The translations under genes and the position numbers were made by a program. Positions 23,558 through 32,632 of a DNA stretch of 39,765 nucleotides are shown here, piece by piece. Source of the stretch: an uncultured Lachnospiraceae bacterium (lineage in GTDB: Bacteria; Bacillota; Clostridia; Lachnospirales; Lachnospiraceae); NCBI GenBank assembly GCA_946534785.1, contig CAMNCY010000004.1, positions 1 through 39,765 on the forward strand. The letters run 5' to 3'. The notes under the pieces were generated by a model that saw only the letters and a list, made by a program, of their open reading frames with translations, made no database searches and had not been told where the DNA came from. Position 1 is the first letter of the stretch. Every line of letters begins with the position of its first letter.

Positions 23558-25351
23558 ATGCATAAATTATTGGAATATCCGTTTGACAGCGGTCTGATCA
23601 GAAGAAAACAGAAGTCTATCAGAAGAGAGCTCCTTTCCGCGGAAGGACTCCTGGAGAAGAAGGTGGCGGTCCTCGGCGGTTCCACGACCCATGATATCAT
23701 TACGATGCTGGAACTGTTCCTTCTGGGGAACGGCATAAAGCCCTCTTTTTACGAATCGGAATACGGCCAGTTCTGGCAGGATGCGATGTTCGACAACGAA
23801 GAGCTGAAGGAATTCGCGCCGGACATTATTTATATCCATACCTCGAACCGCAATATCCTTTCCTGGCCCCAGCCCGCCTCCTCCGAGGAGGAGATAAACG
23901 GCATGCTGGAGGCGGAGTTCAGCCGCTTTAAGGCAATGTGGGAGAAGCTTTCTGCTGTTTACCGGTGCCCCATTATCCAGAACAATTTCGAATATCCCTT
24001 CTTCCGCCTTATGGGCAACAAGGATGCGGCGGATGTGCACGGACGGGTCAATTACGTGAGCCGCCTGAACATGAAATTCTATGAATACGCACAGAACGCA
24101 GATCAGTTCTATATCAACGACATCAATTACCAGTCGGCGGATTACGGCCTCGCCAGATGGTCGGATCCTTTCTTCTGGCATATGTATAAATATTCCCTGT
24201 GCCTGGATGCGATCCCGTATCTTTCCTTCAACGTGGCGAATATCATCAAGTCGGTCTACGGAAAGAACAAGAAGGCCCTTGCCCTGGACCTGGATAATAC
24301 CCTCTGGGGCGGCGTCGTGGGAGATGACGGGCCTGAGAACTTAGAGCTCGGCCAGGAGACCTCCATGGGACAGGTCTATACCGAGTTCCAGCAGTACCTG
24401 AAGGAGCTTTCGAAGAGGGGGATCCTTCTCAATATCATTTCCAAGAATGATGAGGAGAATGCCCTTGCCGGACTGGCGCATCCGCAGATGGTCCTGAAGA
24501 AGGATGATTTTATCAGTATCAAGGCCAACTGGGACCCCAAGAGCGTCAACCTCGTCAATATGGCAAAAGAGCTGTCGCTCCTTCCGGAGTCCTTTGTCTT
24601 CGCGGATGACAATCCGGCGGAGCGGGAGATCATCCGGCAGCAGGTCCCGCAGGCGGCCGTGCCCGAGATGGACAAGGTGGAGCATTATATTTACGCGATC
24701 GACAGGAGCGGATATTTCGAGACGACCACGGTCTCGAAGGACGATCTTCGCAGAAGCGCCATGTACAAAGAGAACATGGAACGCATGCAGCTGGAGAATT
24801 CCTTTGCCGATTACGGGGAGTATCTGAAGTCCCTGGAGATGAAGGCCGAGATCGGGAGCTTTATCCCGCTTTACATGGCAAGGATCGCGCAGCTTACGAA
24901 CAAGAGCAATCAGTTCAACCTGACGACGCGCCGGTATACCCAGGAGGAGATCGAGAAAGCGGCGGCAGATTCGAACTTTATCACATTATATGGTAAACTG
25001 ATTGACAGATTCGGTGACAACGGTGTAGTCAGCGTGGCCATCGGAGAGAAAAGAGGAGACGAGCTGGATATTATCCTGTGGCTGATGAGCTGCCGTGTCC
25101 TCAAGAGGGACATGGAGTTCGCCATGATGGACGAGCTCGCGGCAAGAGCGGAAAAAGAGGGGATCAAAAAGATCCTCGGCTACTATTATCCGACGGCCAA
25201 GAACGGCATGGTCCGCGATTTCTACGACAGACAGGGCTTTACGAAGATCTCGGAGGACGAAGCGGGAAATACCGTATGGGCGCTGGATATCAGCAAAGGG
25301 TACACTAAAAAGAATCATGTGATTGAAATCGGGGAGGTTGAAACAGAATGA
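23558..25351 (+). CDS. FkbH-like HAD-IIIC family protein with GNAT domain
   Basis: A 597-residue cytoplasmic protein in three parts. Residues about 34-235 form an N-terminal domain with VLGGSTTHD (38-46), which resembles an SGNH-like fold. Residues 238-400 are the HAD-IIIC (FkbH) domain: LDLDNTLWGGVVGDDG (243-258) with D244 and D246, IISKND (293-298) and VFADDNPAER (347-356). Residues about 430-585 form a GNAT-like acyltransferase domain. FkbH proteins of polyketide pathways dephosphorylate 1,3-bisphosphoglycerate and load glycerate on an ACP. I see no cysteine beside the DLDNT motif, so glyceryl chemistry is likely but unproven here. AGGAGG precedes the ATG at 23558, chosen over an ATG at 23528. 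The next gene is an ACP. Confidence 0.9.
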   Translation: MHKLLEYPFDSGLIRRKQKSIRRELLSAEGLLEKKVAVLGGSTTHDIITMLELFLLGNGIKPSFYESEYGQFWQDAMFDNEELKEFAPDIIYIHTSNRNILSWPQPASSEEEINGMLEAEFSRFKAMWEKLSAVYRCPIIQNNFEYPFFRLMGNKDAADVHGRVNYVSRLNMKFYEYAQNADQFYINDINYQSADYGLARWSDPFFWHMYKYSLCLDAIPYLSFNVANIIKSVYGKNKKALALDLDNTLWGGVVGDDGPENLELGQETSMGQVYTEFQQYLKELSKRGILLNIISKNDEENALAGLAHPQMVLKKDDFISIKANWDPKSVNLVNMAKELSLLPESFVFADDNPAEREIIRQQVPQAAVPEMDKVEHYIYAIDRSGYFETTTVSKDDLRRSAMYKENMERMQLENSFADYGEYLKSLEMKAEIGSFIPLYMARIAQLTNKSNQFNLTTRRYTQEEIEKAAADSNFITLYGKLIDRFGDNGVVSVAIGEKRGDELDIILWLMSCRVLKRDMEFAMMDELAARAEKEGIKKILGYYYPTAKNGMVRDFYDRQGFTKISEDEAGNTVWALDISKGYTKKNHVIEIGEVETE

Positions 25352-25584
25352 GAGAAGAGATCTATGAGAGACTGACAGAAGTGTTTCATGATGTTTTTGA
25401 TGATGATTCGATCGAGATCGGTGATGCTACGACAGCTGCGGATATTGACGGATGGGATTCCCTTACGCATATCTCTCTCCTGTCTGCGGTAGAAGACGAA
25501 TTTGATATTACCTTTGACATGAAGGCGGTCCAGGGACTTAAGAACGTCGGTGCCATGGTGGATCTGATCGAGGATATGATATGA
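25348..25584 (+). CDS. Acyl carrier protein
   Basis: A 78-residue acidic ACP with the phosphopantetheine site GWDSLTHISLL, S38 being the attachment serine. The D-S-L-T-H variation and the acidic helix pattern resemble carrier proteins of DltC or surface-glycan type rather than fatty-acid AcpP, which usually reads DSLDTVEL. Its gene overlaps both neighbours by 4 bp, so carrier, FkbH enzyme and MBOAT are translationally coupled and should act together: FkbH loads the acyl group, the ACP carries it, MBOAT transfers it. A phosphopantetheinyl transferase must come from elsewhere in the genome. Confidence 0.93.
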   Translation: MREEIYERLTEVFHDVFDDDSIEIGDATTAADIDGWDSLTHISLLSAVEDEFDITFDMKAVQGLKNVGAMVDLIEDMI

Positions 25585-27107
25585 TGTCGATCACGTCGCT
25601 TCAGTTTGTGGTCCTTTTCCTGGTTTCCGTCGGGATCTACTATCTGATTCCCGGGCGGCTTCAATGGTATGCGCTGATCGCGTTCAGCGCATACTTTTTC
25701 TGTGTTTCCTCAAAACCGGTGACAGGACTGTACCTGGCAGCGTCCATCCTTATTACAACGGCGGTCAGCACCGTCATGAAGAAAAACAGGGAAGGCCGGG
25801 GCGCGAAGGCAGCACTCATCGCAGGGATCCTGGCAAATCTCGGGATCCTGGCACTTCTGAAGTACAGCGGCTTTTTCGTATCCAACCTGAATGCTGCAGG
25901 AAGGCTCCTTGGCGGACCGCAGATCCCCATGCCTTCTTTTGCATCGCCTCTTGGCGTCAGCTTTTATACCTTCAGCATCGTGGGCTACCTTCTGGACTGC
26001 TACTGGGGGATCACGGAGCCGGAAACGAACCTTCTGAAGAATGCGCTTTTTGCAGGATACTATCCCCTTCTTACCAGCGGCCCCATCGTACGGCACAAGG
26101 ACCTGAAGGACCAGCTGTATGCCGCCCACCGTTTTGACTGGGAGCGCGTTACCTTCGGCCTCCAGAGGATCTTCTGGGGAATCTTCAAGAAGCTGGTCAT
26201 TTCCGCAAGGGCCGGCGTGATCGTGGATACGGTCTATTCGGACACGGAAGCCTATCCCGGCCTCTATATCTGGGTCGCGGCGCTTCTTTTCATGGTCCAG
26301 CTGTATACGGATTTTTCCGGCTGCATGGATATCATCATCGGCGCATCGGAATGCTACGGGATCATCCTGCCGGAGAATTTCCGGACCCCCTTCTTTTCCA
26401 GGTCGGTCCAGGAATACTGGCAGAGATGGCATATCACCCTGGGCCTGTGGATGAAGGATTACCTGATGTATCCCATCCTCCGCAGCAGGGCTTTCCGGAA
26501 TATGGGAAAATCCCTGAAAAAGAGCCTTGGCAAAAAAGCTGCCCGCCAGATCCCGACCTATCTGGGCATGCTGATCCTGTGGATCGTCATCGGTCTGTGG
26601 CACGGCGGGGCCTGGAAATATATTCTGGGAGAAGGCATGTGGTTCTTTGCCTGCATCGTTCTGGGACAGCTCATGGAGCCGGTATTTAAGAAATGGATCG
26701 CCGCTCTTCATATCAATACGGAGACCTTTTCCTGGCATCTGTTCCAGTCGGCCCGGGTCTATCTTCTGGTATGTATAGGCAACCTTTTCTTCCGCCTGAA
26801 TTCCTTCCGGGAGGCACTGAAGGCAATGCGCCTTTCCGTCAGCCGCTTCAACCCGTGGATCCTTTTCGACGGTTCCCTGGACCAGCTGGGGCTTTCCGAT
26901 AAGAATGTGCGCGTTCTTTTTGCCGGGATCCTGGTCCTGCTTGTCGTATCGGCACTGCAGGAGAAGGAGTCCGTAAGGAAGATGATCGCCCGGCAGAACC
27001 TGGTTTTCCGCTGGATTCTGTATGTCGGCCTTATCTGGCTCATCGTCGTTTTCGGCATGTACGGCCCGGGATACGATGCGGCATCGTTCATCTATCAGCA
27101 GTTCTGA
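25581..27107 (+). CDS. MBOAT family O-acyltransferase (DltB/AlgI-like)
   Basis: A 508-residue polytopic membrane protein of the MBOAT family, with about eleven to twelve hydrophobic segments. The hallmark block SRSVQEYWQRWHITLGLWMKDY-like (273-294) contains H284, and the catalytic-channel motif IGLWHGGAWKYI (337-348) contains H341; FSGCMDIIIG (245-254) is also typical. DltB and AlgI move an acyl group from a cytoplasmic donor across the membrane onto an extracellular polymer. The overlapping ACP gene suggests an ACP-bound donor, as in DltB/DltC. The next gene encodes a DltD-like protein, which strengthens that comparison. The acceptor is not evident. Confidence 0.93.
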   Translation: MMSITSLQFVVLFLVSVGIYYLIPGRLQWYALIAFSAYFFCVSSKPVTGLYLAASILITTAVSTVMKKNREGRGAKAALIAGILANLGILALLKYSGFFVSNLNAAGRLLGGPQIPMPSFASPLGVSFYTFSIVGYLLDCYWGITEPETNLLKNALFAGYYPLLTSGPIVRHKDLKDQLYAAHRFDWERVTFGLQRIFWGIFKKLVISARAGVIVDTVYSDTEAYPGLYIWVAALLFMVQLYTDFSGCMDIIIGASECYGIILPENFRTPFFSRSVQEYWQRWHITLGLWMKDYLMYPILRSRAFRNMGKSLKKSLGKKAARQIPTYLGMLILWIVIGLWHGGAWKYILGEGMWFFACIVLGQLMEPVFKKWIAALHINTETFSWHLFQSARVYLLVCIGNLFFRLNSFREALKAMRLSVSRFNPWILFDGSLDQLGLSDKNVRVLFAGILVLLVVSALQEKESVRKMIARQNLVFRWILYVGLIWLIVVFGMYGPGYDAASFIYQQF

Positions 27108-27116
27108 GGAGGCAGT

Positions 27117-28283
27117 ATGAGAAAAATCATTTCAGTCATTGCATTCCTTGCCGTGCTTTCGGGGACTATGGGAAAGACCTTTGATGTTCTGTGGGAGCGC
27201 GACGACGGTTTTTCCAGGGAGGTATATGAGCAGTTCTATGATCTGCCCAGGAACTCGGTGGACGCTGTCGTGATCGGACCGAGTGCCGCAAGAGAGTACT
27301 ATTTTGCAGGGGAGGCCTTCCATCATAACGGCGTAGTCTCCTATAACCTGAGCACCTCCGGACAGCCTTTTTCCGCGATCCTTCCCCTTATCAAAGAGGT
27401 GGAGAAGACACAGGATCCGTCCGTGTATCTGATCGAGTTCCGGGAACTGGAAGAGGATTCGGTCAATCTCGGGGATGTGCGGAAGATCACCGACAATATG
27501 AAGTGGTCCCGCAACAGGATCGATACGATCAATTCCATGCTGGACCAGTACGATGCCACCAGCGGAGAGGCGCCTGTCGAGAGGAAAGATTATTACACGA
27601 GTTTCGGTGTCTACCATAACCGCTGGGAGGACGTGAATGCCGCGGATTTCGGAGAATCGGAGCAGTGGATGGGATTCGGCATCTATAACAGCATCATTAC
27701 GATGACGCCCGAAGACCTGAAGCCTTTTGATGAGTACTATGATATTGATCCTTACTTACTGGGAGAACTGGACCGTCTGATCAGCTATACGGATACGCTG
27801 GATGCAAAAATCGTCTTCGTGCTGATGCCGGCCTTCTTCCACTCGGATTCGAGGGGGCTCCTGAATTGTGCCATGCAGCAACTGCAGGCGAGGGGGCAGG
27901 AGGTTCTCTTCCTGAATCCTCATATGGGGGACATCGGACTTTCGATGGACGTGGATTTTCGTGAAGAAGAGCATGTCAACACCTATGGCAGCATAAAAGT
28001 CACGAATTTCCTTGCCGATTATCTGCAGCAGCAGTACGGACTGCCCGACCGCAGGGGCGGGAACGGGCTTGAGAAATGGACGAATGCTTATGAGGGATTC
28101 CGTAAGGCGATCCTGAAGAGAACGAGCGTCCTGGCGGCCTATGAGGAACTGGGCACGCTTCTGGATACCTGCCGTTTCGAATCGACAGGGGAGCGGACCT
28201 TTGACGTATACGATGAAAACGGAGCGCTGCTGGATCATGCAGCCTTTGATGAGAACGGAAAGAGGATCGAACAGGTTCAATGA
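27117..28283 (+). CDS. DltD/SGNH-like extracellular acyltransfer partner
   Basis: A 388-residue protein with an N-terminal membrane anchor (about 4-19) and an SGNH-like ectodomain. VVIGPSAARE (51-60) places S56 as nucleophile, YNLSTSGQ (76-83) is the block II/III-like loop, LIEFRE (105-110) follows, and FREEEHVNTYG (281-291) supplies the C-terminal histidine H286. In most family members the residue three before this histidine is Asp; here it is Glu (E283). The layout matches DltD and related MBOAT partners that finish acyl transfer outside the cell. The C-terminal 75 residues contain YDENGALLDHAAFDENG, a small YD-like repeat. AGGAGG lies just before the ATG, 9 bp after the MBOAT stop. Confidence 0.82.
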   Translation: MRKIISVIAFLAVLSGTMGKTFDVLWERDDGFSREVYEQFYDLPRNSVDAVVIGPSAAREYYFAGEAFHHNGVVSYNLSTSGQPFSAILPLIKEVEKTQDPSVYLIEFRELEEDSVNLGDVRKITDNMKWSRNRIDTINSMLDQYDATSGEAPVERKDYYTSFGVYHNRWEDVNAADFGESEQWMGFGIYNSIITMTPEDLKPFDEYYDIDPYLLGELDRLISYTDTLDAKIVFVLMPAFFHSDSRGLLNCAMQQLQARGQEVLFLNPHMGDIGLSMDVDFREEEHVNTYGSIKVTNFLADYLQQQYGLPDRRGGNGLEKWTNAYEGFRKAILKRTSVLAAYEELGTLLDTCRFESTGERTFDVYDENGALLDHAAFDENGKRIEQVQ

Positions 28284-29884
28284 ATTTGGAAAGACCGGTA
28301 CAGTGGATCATAAAAGCATATTTTACCCTGACGATCCTTCTTGCGGTCCCGCTGGCGGTCTGCAGTTTCCTGACAAGGGTCGTTTTCCGGCAGCGAGTCG
28401 AGAACGATCTGTTTGACTTCCTTCCGGAGAATATCCCGATCCTTCTTGCCTGCAGCGTGCTCTTTCTGGCGATCGCGGCAGTGTATGTGAAGAAGACGGA
28501 AGAAGGCGCCGGTGCGTCCTCCGGCAGGGTCACGGATACGGGATACCTGAAGACGGATCTTCTGTTCCGGATCCTTATGGTCTATGCCCTGGGAGTCTCC
28601 CTGTTCATCATCTTTTCGGTCAGGGGACTTGCCACCAATGACGCCAGGATGCTGAACGATATCATCAACGCGTTCATGCAGGGAGATTACTCCTCCATGG
28701 GGCAGTACGGGTATCTGAGCATTTATCCCTTCCAGATCAGTTATGTCATGATCGGGCAGCTTTTGTATATCCTTTTCGGACCGGACAATTTCCTCGTCTA
28801 CCAGCTGATCAACGTCGTCTGCATCCTCCTTACCATGTGGCTTTTATACGAGATCACCTGGGAAATGTTCGGAAATGAGAGAATCTGCGGCATCATGAGC
28901 CTCCTCGGCTTCGGTGCCATGTTCTTCTATGTGTATTCGACCTATGTCTATAACGACATCTGGAGCTTCCTGCCCCAGACGGCCGCGTTCTGGCTGGAGA
29001 TCCGCTACCTGAAGAAGCCGAAGGCACTGACGGCCGTCCTTGCGGCGGTGTGCATCGCGCTGGCGATCCTTCTGAAATCGAACTGCTATATCGCTCTCAT
29101 CGCCATGGCGGCCATGCTGGTCTTCTCCCCGATCCGGAACAGGGAAGGGGGAAGGGCGCTTGTCCGGAACCTTGTCATAGCGCTTCTTATGTTCGTCCTT
29201 TCGTCGGCGCTTTCTGCGGGCGTCATGCAGGTATATGTGAATAAAGCCGGTCTTCCCAAGGCGCCGGACGGCGTTCCCGCCATGGCGTATTTTGCCATGG
29301 GCATGCAGGAGATGGAGGGAAAATACGGCTGGTACGACGGCTACAACGCCGGAATCTATACACAGAATGAGTGCGACGGCGCGAAGGCTTCCGAGGCCGC
29401 AAAGGAAGAGATCCGGGAAAGGATCCGGTTCTTTGGCGGGAACCGGAAATACTTTGTGAAATTCTACCTGGGAAAATATCTTTCCCAGTGGGCAGACGAT
29501 ACCTTTATCAGTCTCCGGGAGCTGGAGCTTACGGGCCGCCATGTGGAGAACCAGCCGAAGACGGCGGACTGGCTGATCTTCGGAACGGGGTATCATATCA
29601 TGGACGGGATCATGAATGTGTTCCATTTCCTGGTGCTTCTGGGGACCCTTCTCTACGGAGGCCGAAAGATCTTCCGGGATAAGCTCTCCGGTATTTCGGA
29701 TGCGGAAGCTCTGGTCATCATGTTCATCTTCGGAGGCATGCTGTTCCACCAGCTCTGGGAGGCGTCCAGCCGCTATGTGATGCGGTACTTTCTGTTCCTT
29801 CTTCCGGCTGCCGCCTTCGGTATTTATACGGCTGCCCGGAAGCTTGCGGAATACGGGAAGCATGTCCGGAGCACGGATTCATAG
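28280..29884 (+). CDS. Polytopic GT-C-type glycosyltransferase-like membrane protein
   Basis: A 534-residue membrane protein with about ten to twelve hydrophobic segments. The first large loop after TM3 has TNDARMLNDIINAFMQGD (about 118-135), the place where GT-C enzymes (PMT/ArnT class) carry the catalytic acidic residue. SIYPFQISYVMIGQLLYILFG-like sequence follows, and an extracytoplasmic section (about 335-410) lies between later spans. I infer transfer of sugars from a polyprenyl phosphate donor to a surface polymer. The start overlaps the DltD-like stop by 4 bp, which puts it in the same operon. The exact family is not recognised with certainty. Confidence 0.75.
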   Translation: MNLERPVQWIIKAYFTLTILLAVPLAVCSFLTRVVFRQRVENDLFDFLPENIPILLACSVLFLAIAAVYVKKTEEGAGASSGRVTDTGYLKTDLLFRILMVYALGVSLFIIFSVRGLATNDARMLNDIINAFMQGDYSSMGQYGYLSIYPFQISYVMIGQLLYILFGPDNFLVYQLINVVCILLTMWLLYEITWEMFGNERICGIMSLLGFGAMFFYVYSTYVYNDIWSFLPQTAAFWLEIRYLKKPKALTAVLAAVCIALAILLKSNCYIALIAMAAMLVFSPIRNREGGRALVRNLVIALLMFVLSSALSAGVMQVYVNKAGLPKAPDGVPAMAYFAMGMQEMEGKYGWYDGYNAGIYTQNECDGAKASEAAKEEIRERIRFFGGNRKYFVKFYLGKYLSQWADDTFISLRELELTGRHVENQPKTADWLIFGTGYHIMDGIMNVFHFLVLLGTLLYGGRKIFRDKLSGISDAEALVIMFIFGGMLFHQLWEASSRYVMRYFLFLLPAAAFGIYTAARKLAEYGKHVRSTDS

Positions 29885-29895
29885 AGAGGCTTTGC

Positions 29896-31506
29896 ATGAC
29901 ATCTTTATATGACAGAATTACGGATAAGACGAAAATTAAGGCCGGAGGCGGGGCGTCCCCCGCAGCGGCCTTTTTATCCCGTCTTTTACAGAAGGTGACC
30001 GTTCGCAGGACGGCCGTCTTCCTGACGGTGTTATACATTCTCAACCTCATCCCGCTCCTTGTACTGGGACATTTCGACTATGCCTCCGCGGACGATTTCT
30101 CGGAAGGCTCTTACTGTCATGCCGTCTGGACGGCGACCCACAGTATCACGGGCGTTTTCGCAGAAGCGGTCCGGGCAGCGGTCCGCTCCTGGTTCAACTG
30201 GATGGGCTATTACGGCTATATGTTCATGGGCTCCATCACGCCGGTCGTCTTCGGGACCCGCGTGTACCGCATCACACCCTGGATCATGCTGGGCATCCTG
30301 ACCTTCTCCACGGTCTATCTTCTGCATGTGCTTTTTGTGCGCCTTGGCGGCGCAAGAAAAGAACTCGCCCTGTGCGTTTCCATGATCACGCTCCTTTTGA
30401 GTGTGGAATGCATGCCGGGCGCCAATGAGCTCATCTTCTGGTACGGCGGTGCAGTCAATTACACACTGTTCTTCGCCTTCTCCGAGATCCTGACCGGACT
30501 GGTGATCAGCCTCCATCTGGACGTCCTTTCCGCGGCCGGGGAGGGACCTCTGGCAGGCAGGGCGACCCGCAGCCGGACGGGACTTGTGATCCGCACGGTC
30601 CTGATTTCCTTCTTTGCCTTTTTTACAGCCGGCGGGAATTATCTCTCCGCCCTTTCCTGCTGTCTGGTCCTTCTTCTGATCGTATTCCTGGCAGGTATCC
30701 GGGGAGAACTTTCAAAGGACCGTCTTCTTCCGGTTCCGGTCATCGTATTCTGCGCGGGCTTTGTCCTGAGCATCGCAGCGCCCGGGAACTCCGTACGTGC
30801 TGCCATGCTGAACGGCTTTGGCCCTGTTAAGACGATCTTTATTTCTCTTCATTATTTCTTTGAGGTCTGTATCGGAGAGATGACGGGCTGGGCACTCCTG
30901 ATGGGCTTTGTCCTTCTGATTCCGATCCTGTGGAAGATGACGGGAGAAATGGATTTTGATTTTCCCTGCCCCCTCATTGTTCTTCTGTTTCTGGGAGGCC
31001 TGACTGCCGCGAATTTCGCACCGCCTCTTTATGCGGAGGGAAATGTGGAAGCGGGCAGGCTCCGTGGGACCCTTTTCCTTCAGTATGTGATCCTGGCGGT
31101 CCTTGCGCTGTTCTATGCTGTCGGCTGGGTCCGGAAATACCTGGGCCGGGAAAAAGGGAGCAAAGAGTTTTCACCGGCTGCTTCTGCGGGACTTCTGGCA
31201 GCCTTCCTCGTTACGGTCTTTGCCGCTGCCATGAGCATCAAGGCGGAGCCGTATTACTTCACCACATCCGCAGCCGCTTTCGATCTTATGAACGGGAGCG
31301 CTGCCGCATATGCGGCGGAATGGGAAGAAAGACTGAAGGTCCTGGAGGATGAGAGCATAAAAAATCCAGCCCTCCCGGCCTTTGTGAACCGTCCGTACCT
31401 TCTGTACTATTCGGACGGGACTAAGGACCCGCAGGACTGGAACAATGTTTCCATGCAGCGATTCTATAACAAGGAATCCGTCATCGTCATCCACGATAGG
31501 AATTGA
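29896..31506 (+). CDS. DUF6056-type polytopic membrane protein
   Basis: A 536-residue membrane protein with about twelve hydrophobic segments. The early loop has GHFDYASADDFSEGSYCHAVW (split at about 58-78) then WFNWMGYYGYMFMG (about 97-110), a pattern I associate with DUF6056 proteins. These are GT-C-like and often lie in exopolysaccharide and teichoic acid loci. The acidic ASADDF is positioned like the GT-C catalytic Asp. It starts 11 bp after the previous gene and ends the rightward glycan operon. Its last 20 bp overlap the convergent aminotransferase gene. Enzyme activity is inferred from topology. Confidence 0.78.
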   Translation: MTSLYDRITDKTKIKAGGGASPAAAFLSRLLQKVTVRRTAVFLTVLYILNLIPLLVLGHFDYASADDFSEGSYCHAVWTATHSITGVFAEAVRAAVRSWFNWMGYYGYMFMGSITPVVFGTRVYRITPWIMLGILTFSTVYLLHVLFVRLGGARKELALCVSMITLLLSVECMPGANELIFWYGGAVNYTLFFAFSEILTGLVISLHLDVLSAAGEGPLAGRATRSRTGLVIRTVLISFFAFFTAGGNYLSALSCCLVLLLIVFLAGIRGELSKDRLLPVPVIVFCAGFVLSIAAPGNSVRAAMLNGFGPVKTIFISLHYFFEVCIGEMTGWALLMGFVLLIPILWKMTGEMDFDFPCPLIVLLFLGGLTAANFAPPLYAEGNVEAGRLRGTLFLQYVILAVLALFYAVGWVRKYLGREKGSKEFSPAASAGLLAAFLVTVFAAAMSIKAEPYYFTTSAAAFDLMNGSAAAYAAEWEERLKVLEDESIKNPALPAFVNRPYLLYYSDGTKDPQDWNNVSMQRFYNKESVIVIHDRN

Positions 31507-32584
31507 CGGCGTCGATGACCATGGAGACTTCCTCATCGGTCATTTCCGGGAAGAGCGGGAGCGTTGCGCAGTGCGCGGCAAGCTCTTCCGCGTTCGGGCA
31601 GTCGCCCTTCTGATAGCCAAGATCCTTATAGGCCTCCTGCAGGTGGCAGGGGACGGGATAATGGCGGTTGCATTCGATGTCCTTTTCCTTCATGTATGCC
31701 AGGAAGTGTTCCGGATCCGGCACCTGGACCTCGTACATGTGATAGACGTGTTTGGTATTGGCGGGATGCTTCTGGAGACGGAAGAGGGGATTGGTGATCT
31801 CCCGGTCATATCTTGTTCCGATCTCGATCCTTCTTTTCGTCCACTCATCCAGGTATTTGAGGCTGACGGACATGACGGCGCCCTGAATGCCTTCCAGACG
31901 CATGTTGTAGCCCACGACCTCATGATAGTACCGGATGCGGCAGCCCTGGTTCTTGTATACATTGACCTTGTCGATATAGGCGGGGTCGTTGCTGGTAACG
32001 CTTCCGCCCTCTCCGAAGGAATACAGGTTCTTGCCGGGATAGAAGCTGAAGCAGCCGATATCGCCGAGACCTCCGACGCGAACGCCTTCATACTCCGCGG
32101 CCGCTGCCTGGGCGCAGTCTTCCACCACGTACAGTCCGTGACGGTCCGCAATCTCTTTCACAGCGCCGAAATCAAAGGGCTGGCCGTACAGATGTACGCC
32201 GATGATGGCTTTGGTACGGTCCGTGATCTTCTCTTCGATCTTTGCGGGATCGATCTCCCAGGTATCTGCCGTGCAGTCGACGAAAACGGGAGTCGCACCG
32301 CTGTAGGTGACGCCCCAGGCCGTTGCGATATAGGTGTTGGCGGGAACGATGACTTCGTCCCCTTCCCCGATCCCGAGGCAGAGCATGGCAAGGTGGAGCG
32401 CGCTGGTCCCGTTATTCACGCCGGAAGCAGCGGCAACACCCAGATACTGTGCAAATTCCTTATCGAAACGGTCCGCATAGGGCCCGCCGGAAAAAGCGGT
32501 CTCCTCACAGCACCGCGTGATGGCATCCAGGTATTCCTGTCTGTGTTTTGCAAAATCTCTTGTAAGGTCAATTCTTTTGAGCAT
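31487..32584 (-). CDS. DegT/DnrJ/EryC1 family sugar aminotransferase
   Basis: A 365-residue PLP enzyme of the sugar aminotransferase family, which converts a nucleotide-linked keto sugar to an amino sugar in the cytosol. NNGTSALHLAM (57-67) binds the cofactor phosphate, VVEDCAQA (153-160) has the D156 that contacts the PLP nitrogen, and FYPGKNLYSFGEGG (181-194) carries the Schiff-base lysine K185. The sequence is closer in style to FdtB/QdtB-like 3-aminotransferases than to PseC or ArnB, but I cannot set the position or sugar. A clear AGGAGGAATC site precedes the ATG. It ends the leftward operon with two GT2 enzymes and an FAD oxidoreductase. Confidence 0.92.
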   Translation of the reverse strand: MLKRIDLTRDFAKHRQEYLDAITRCCEETAFSGGPYADRFDKEFAQYLGVAAASGVNNGTSALHLAMLCLGIGEGDEVIVPANTYIATAWGVTYSGATPVFVDCTADTWEIDPAKIEEKITDRTKAIIGVHLYGQPFDFGAVKEIADRHGLYVVEDCAQAAAAEYEGVRVGGLGDIGCFSFYPGKNLYSFGEGGSVTSNDPAYIDKVNVYKNQGCRIRYYHEVVGYNMRLEGIQGAVMSVSLKYLDEWTKRRIEIGTRYDREITNPLFRLQKHPANTKHVYHMYEVQVPDPEHFLAYMKEKDIECNRHYPVPCHLQEAYKDLGYQKGDCPNAEELAAHCATLPLFPEMTDEEVSMVIDAVNSYRG

Positions 32585-32632
32585 GATTCCTCCTGAGCGC
32601 CCGGCTGTTTTCCGCCTCTTCGGCGGTCTGCG

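Noticed and set aside
31445-32596. Open plus-strand frame (383 codons) opposite the DegT aminotransferase
   Set aside because: The minus-strand protein has all PLP-binding motifs; the plus-strand frame has none and covers almost the same interval, so it is a shadow.
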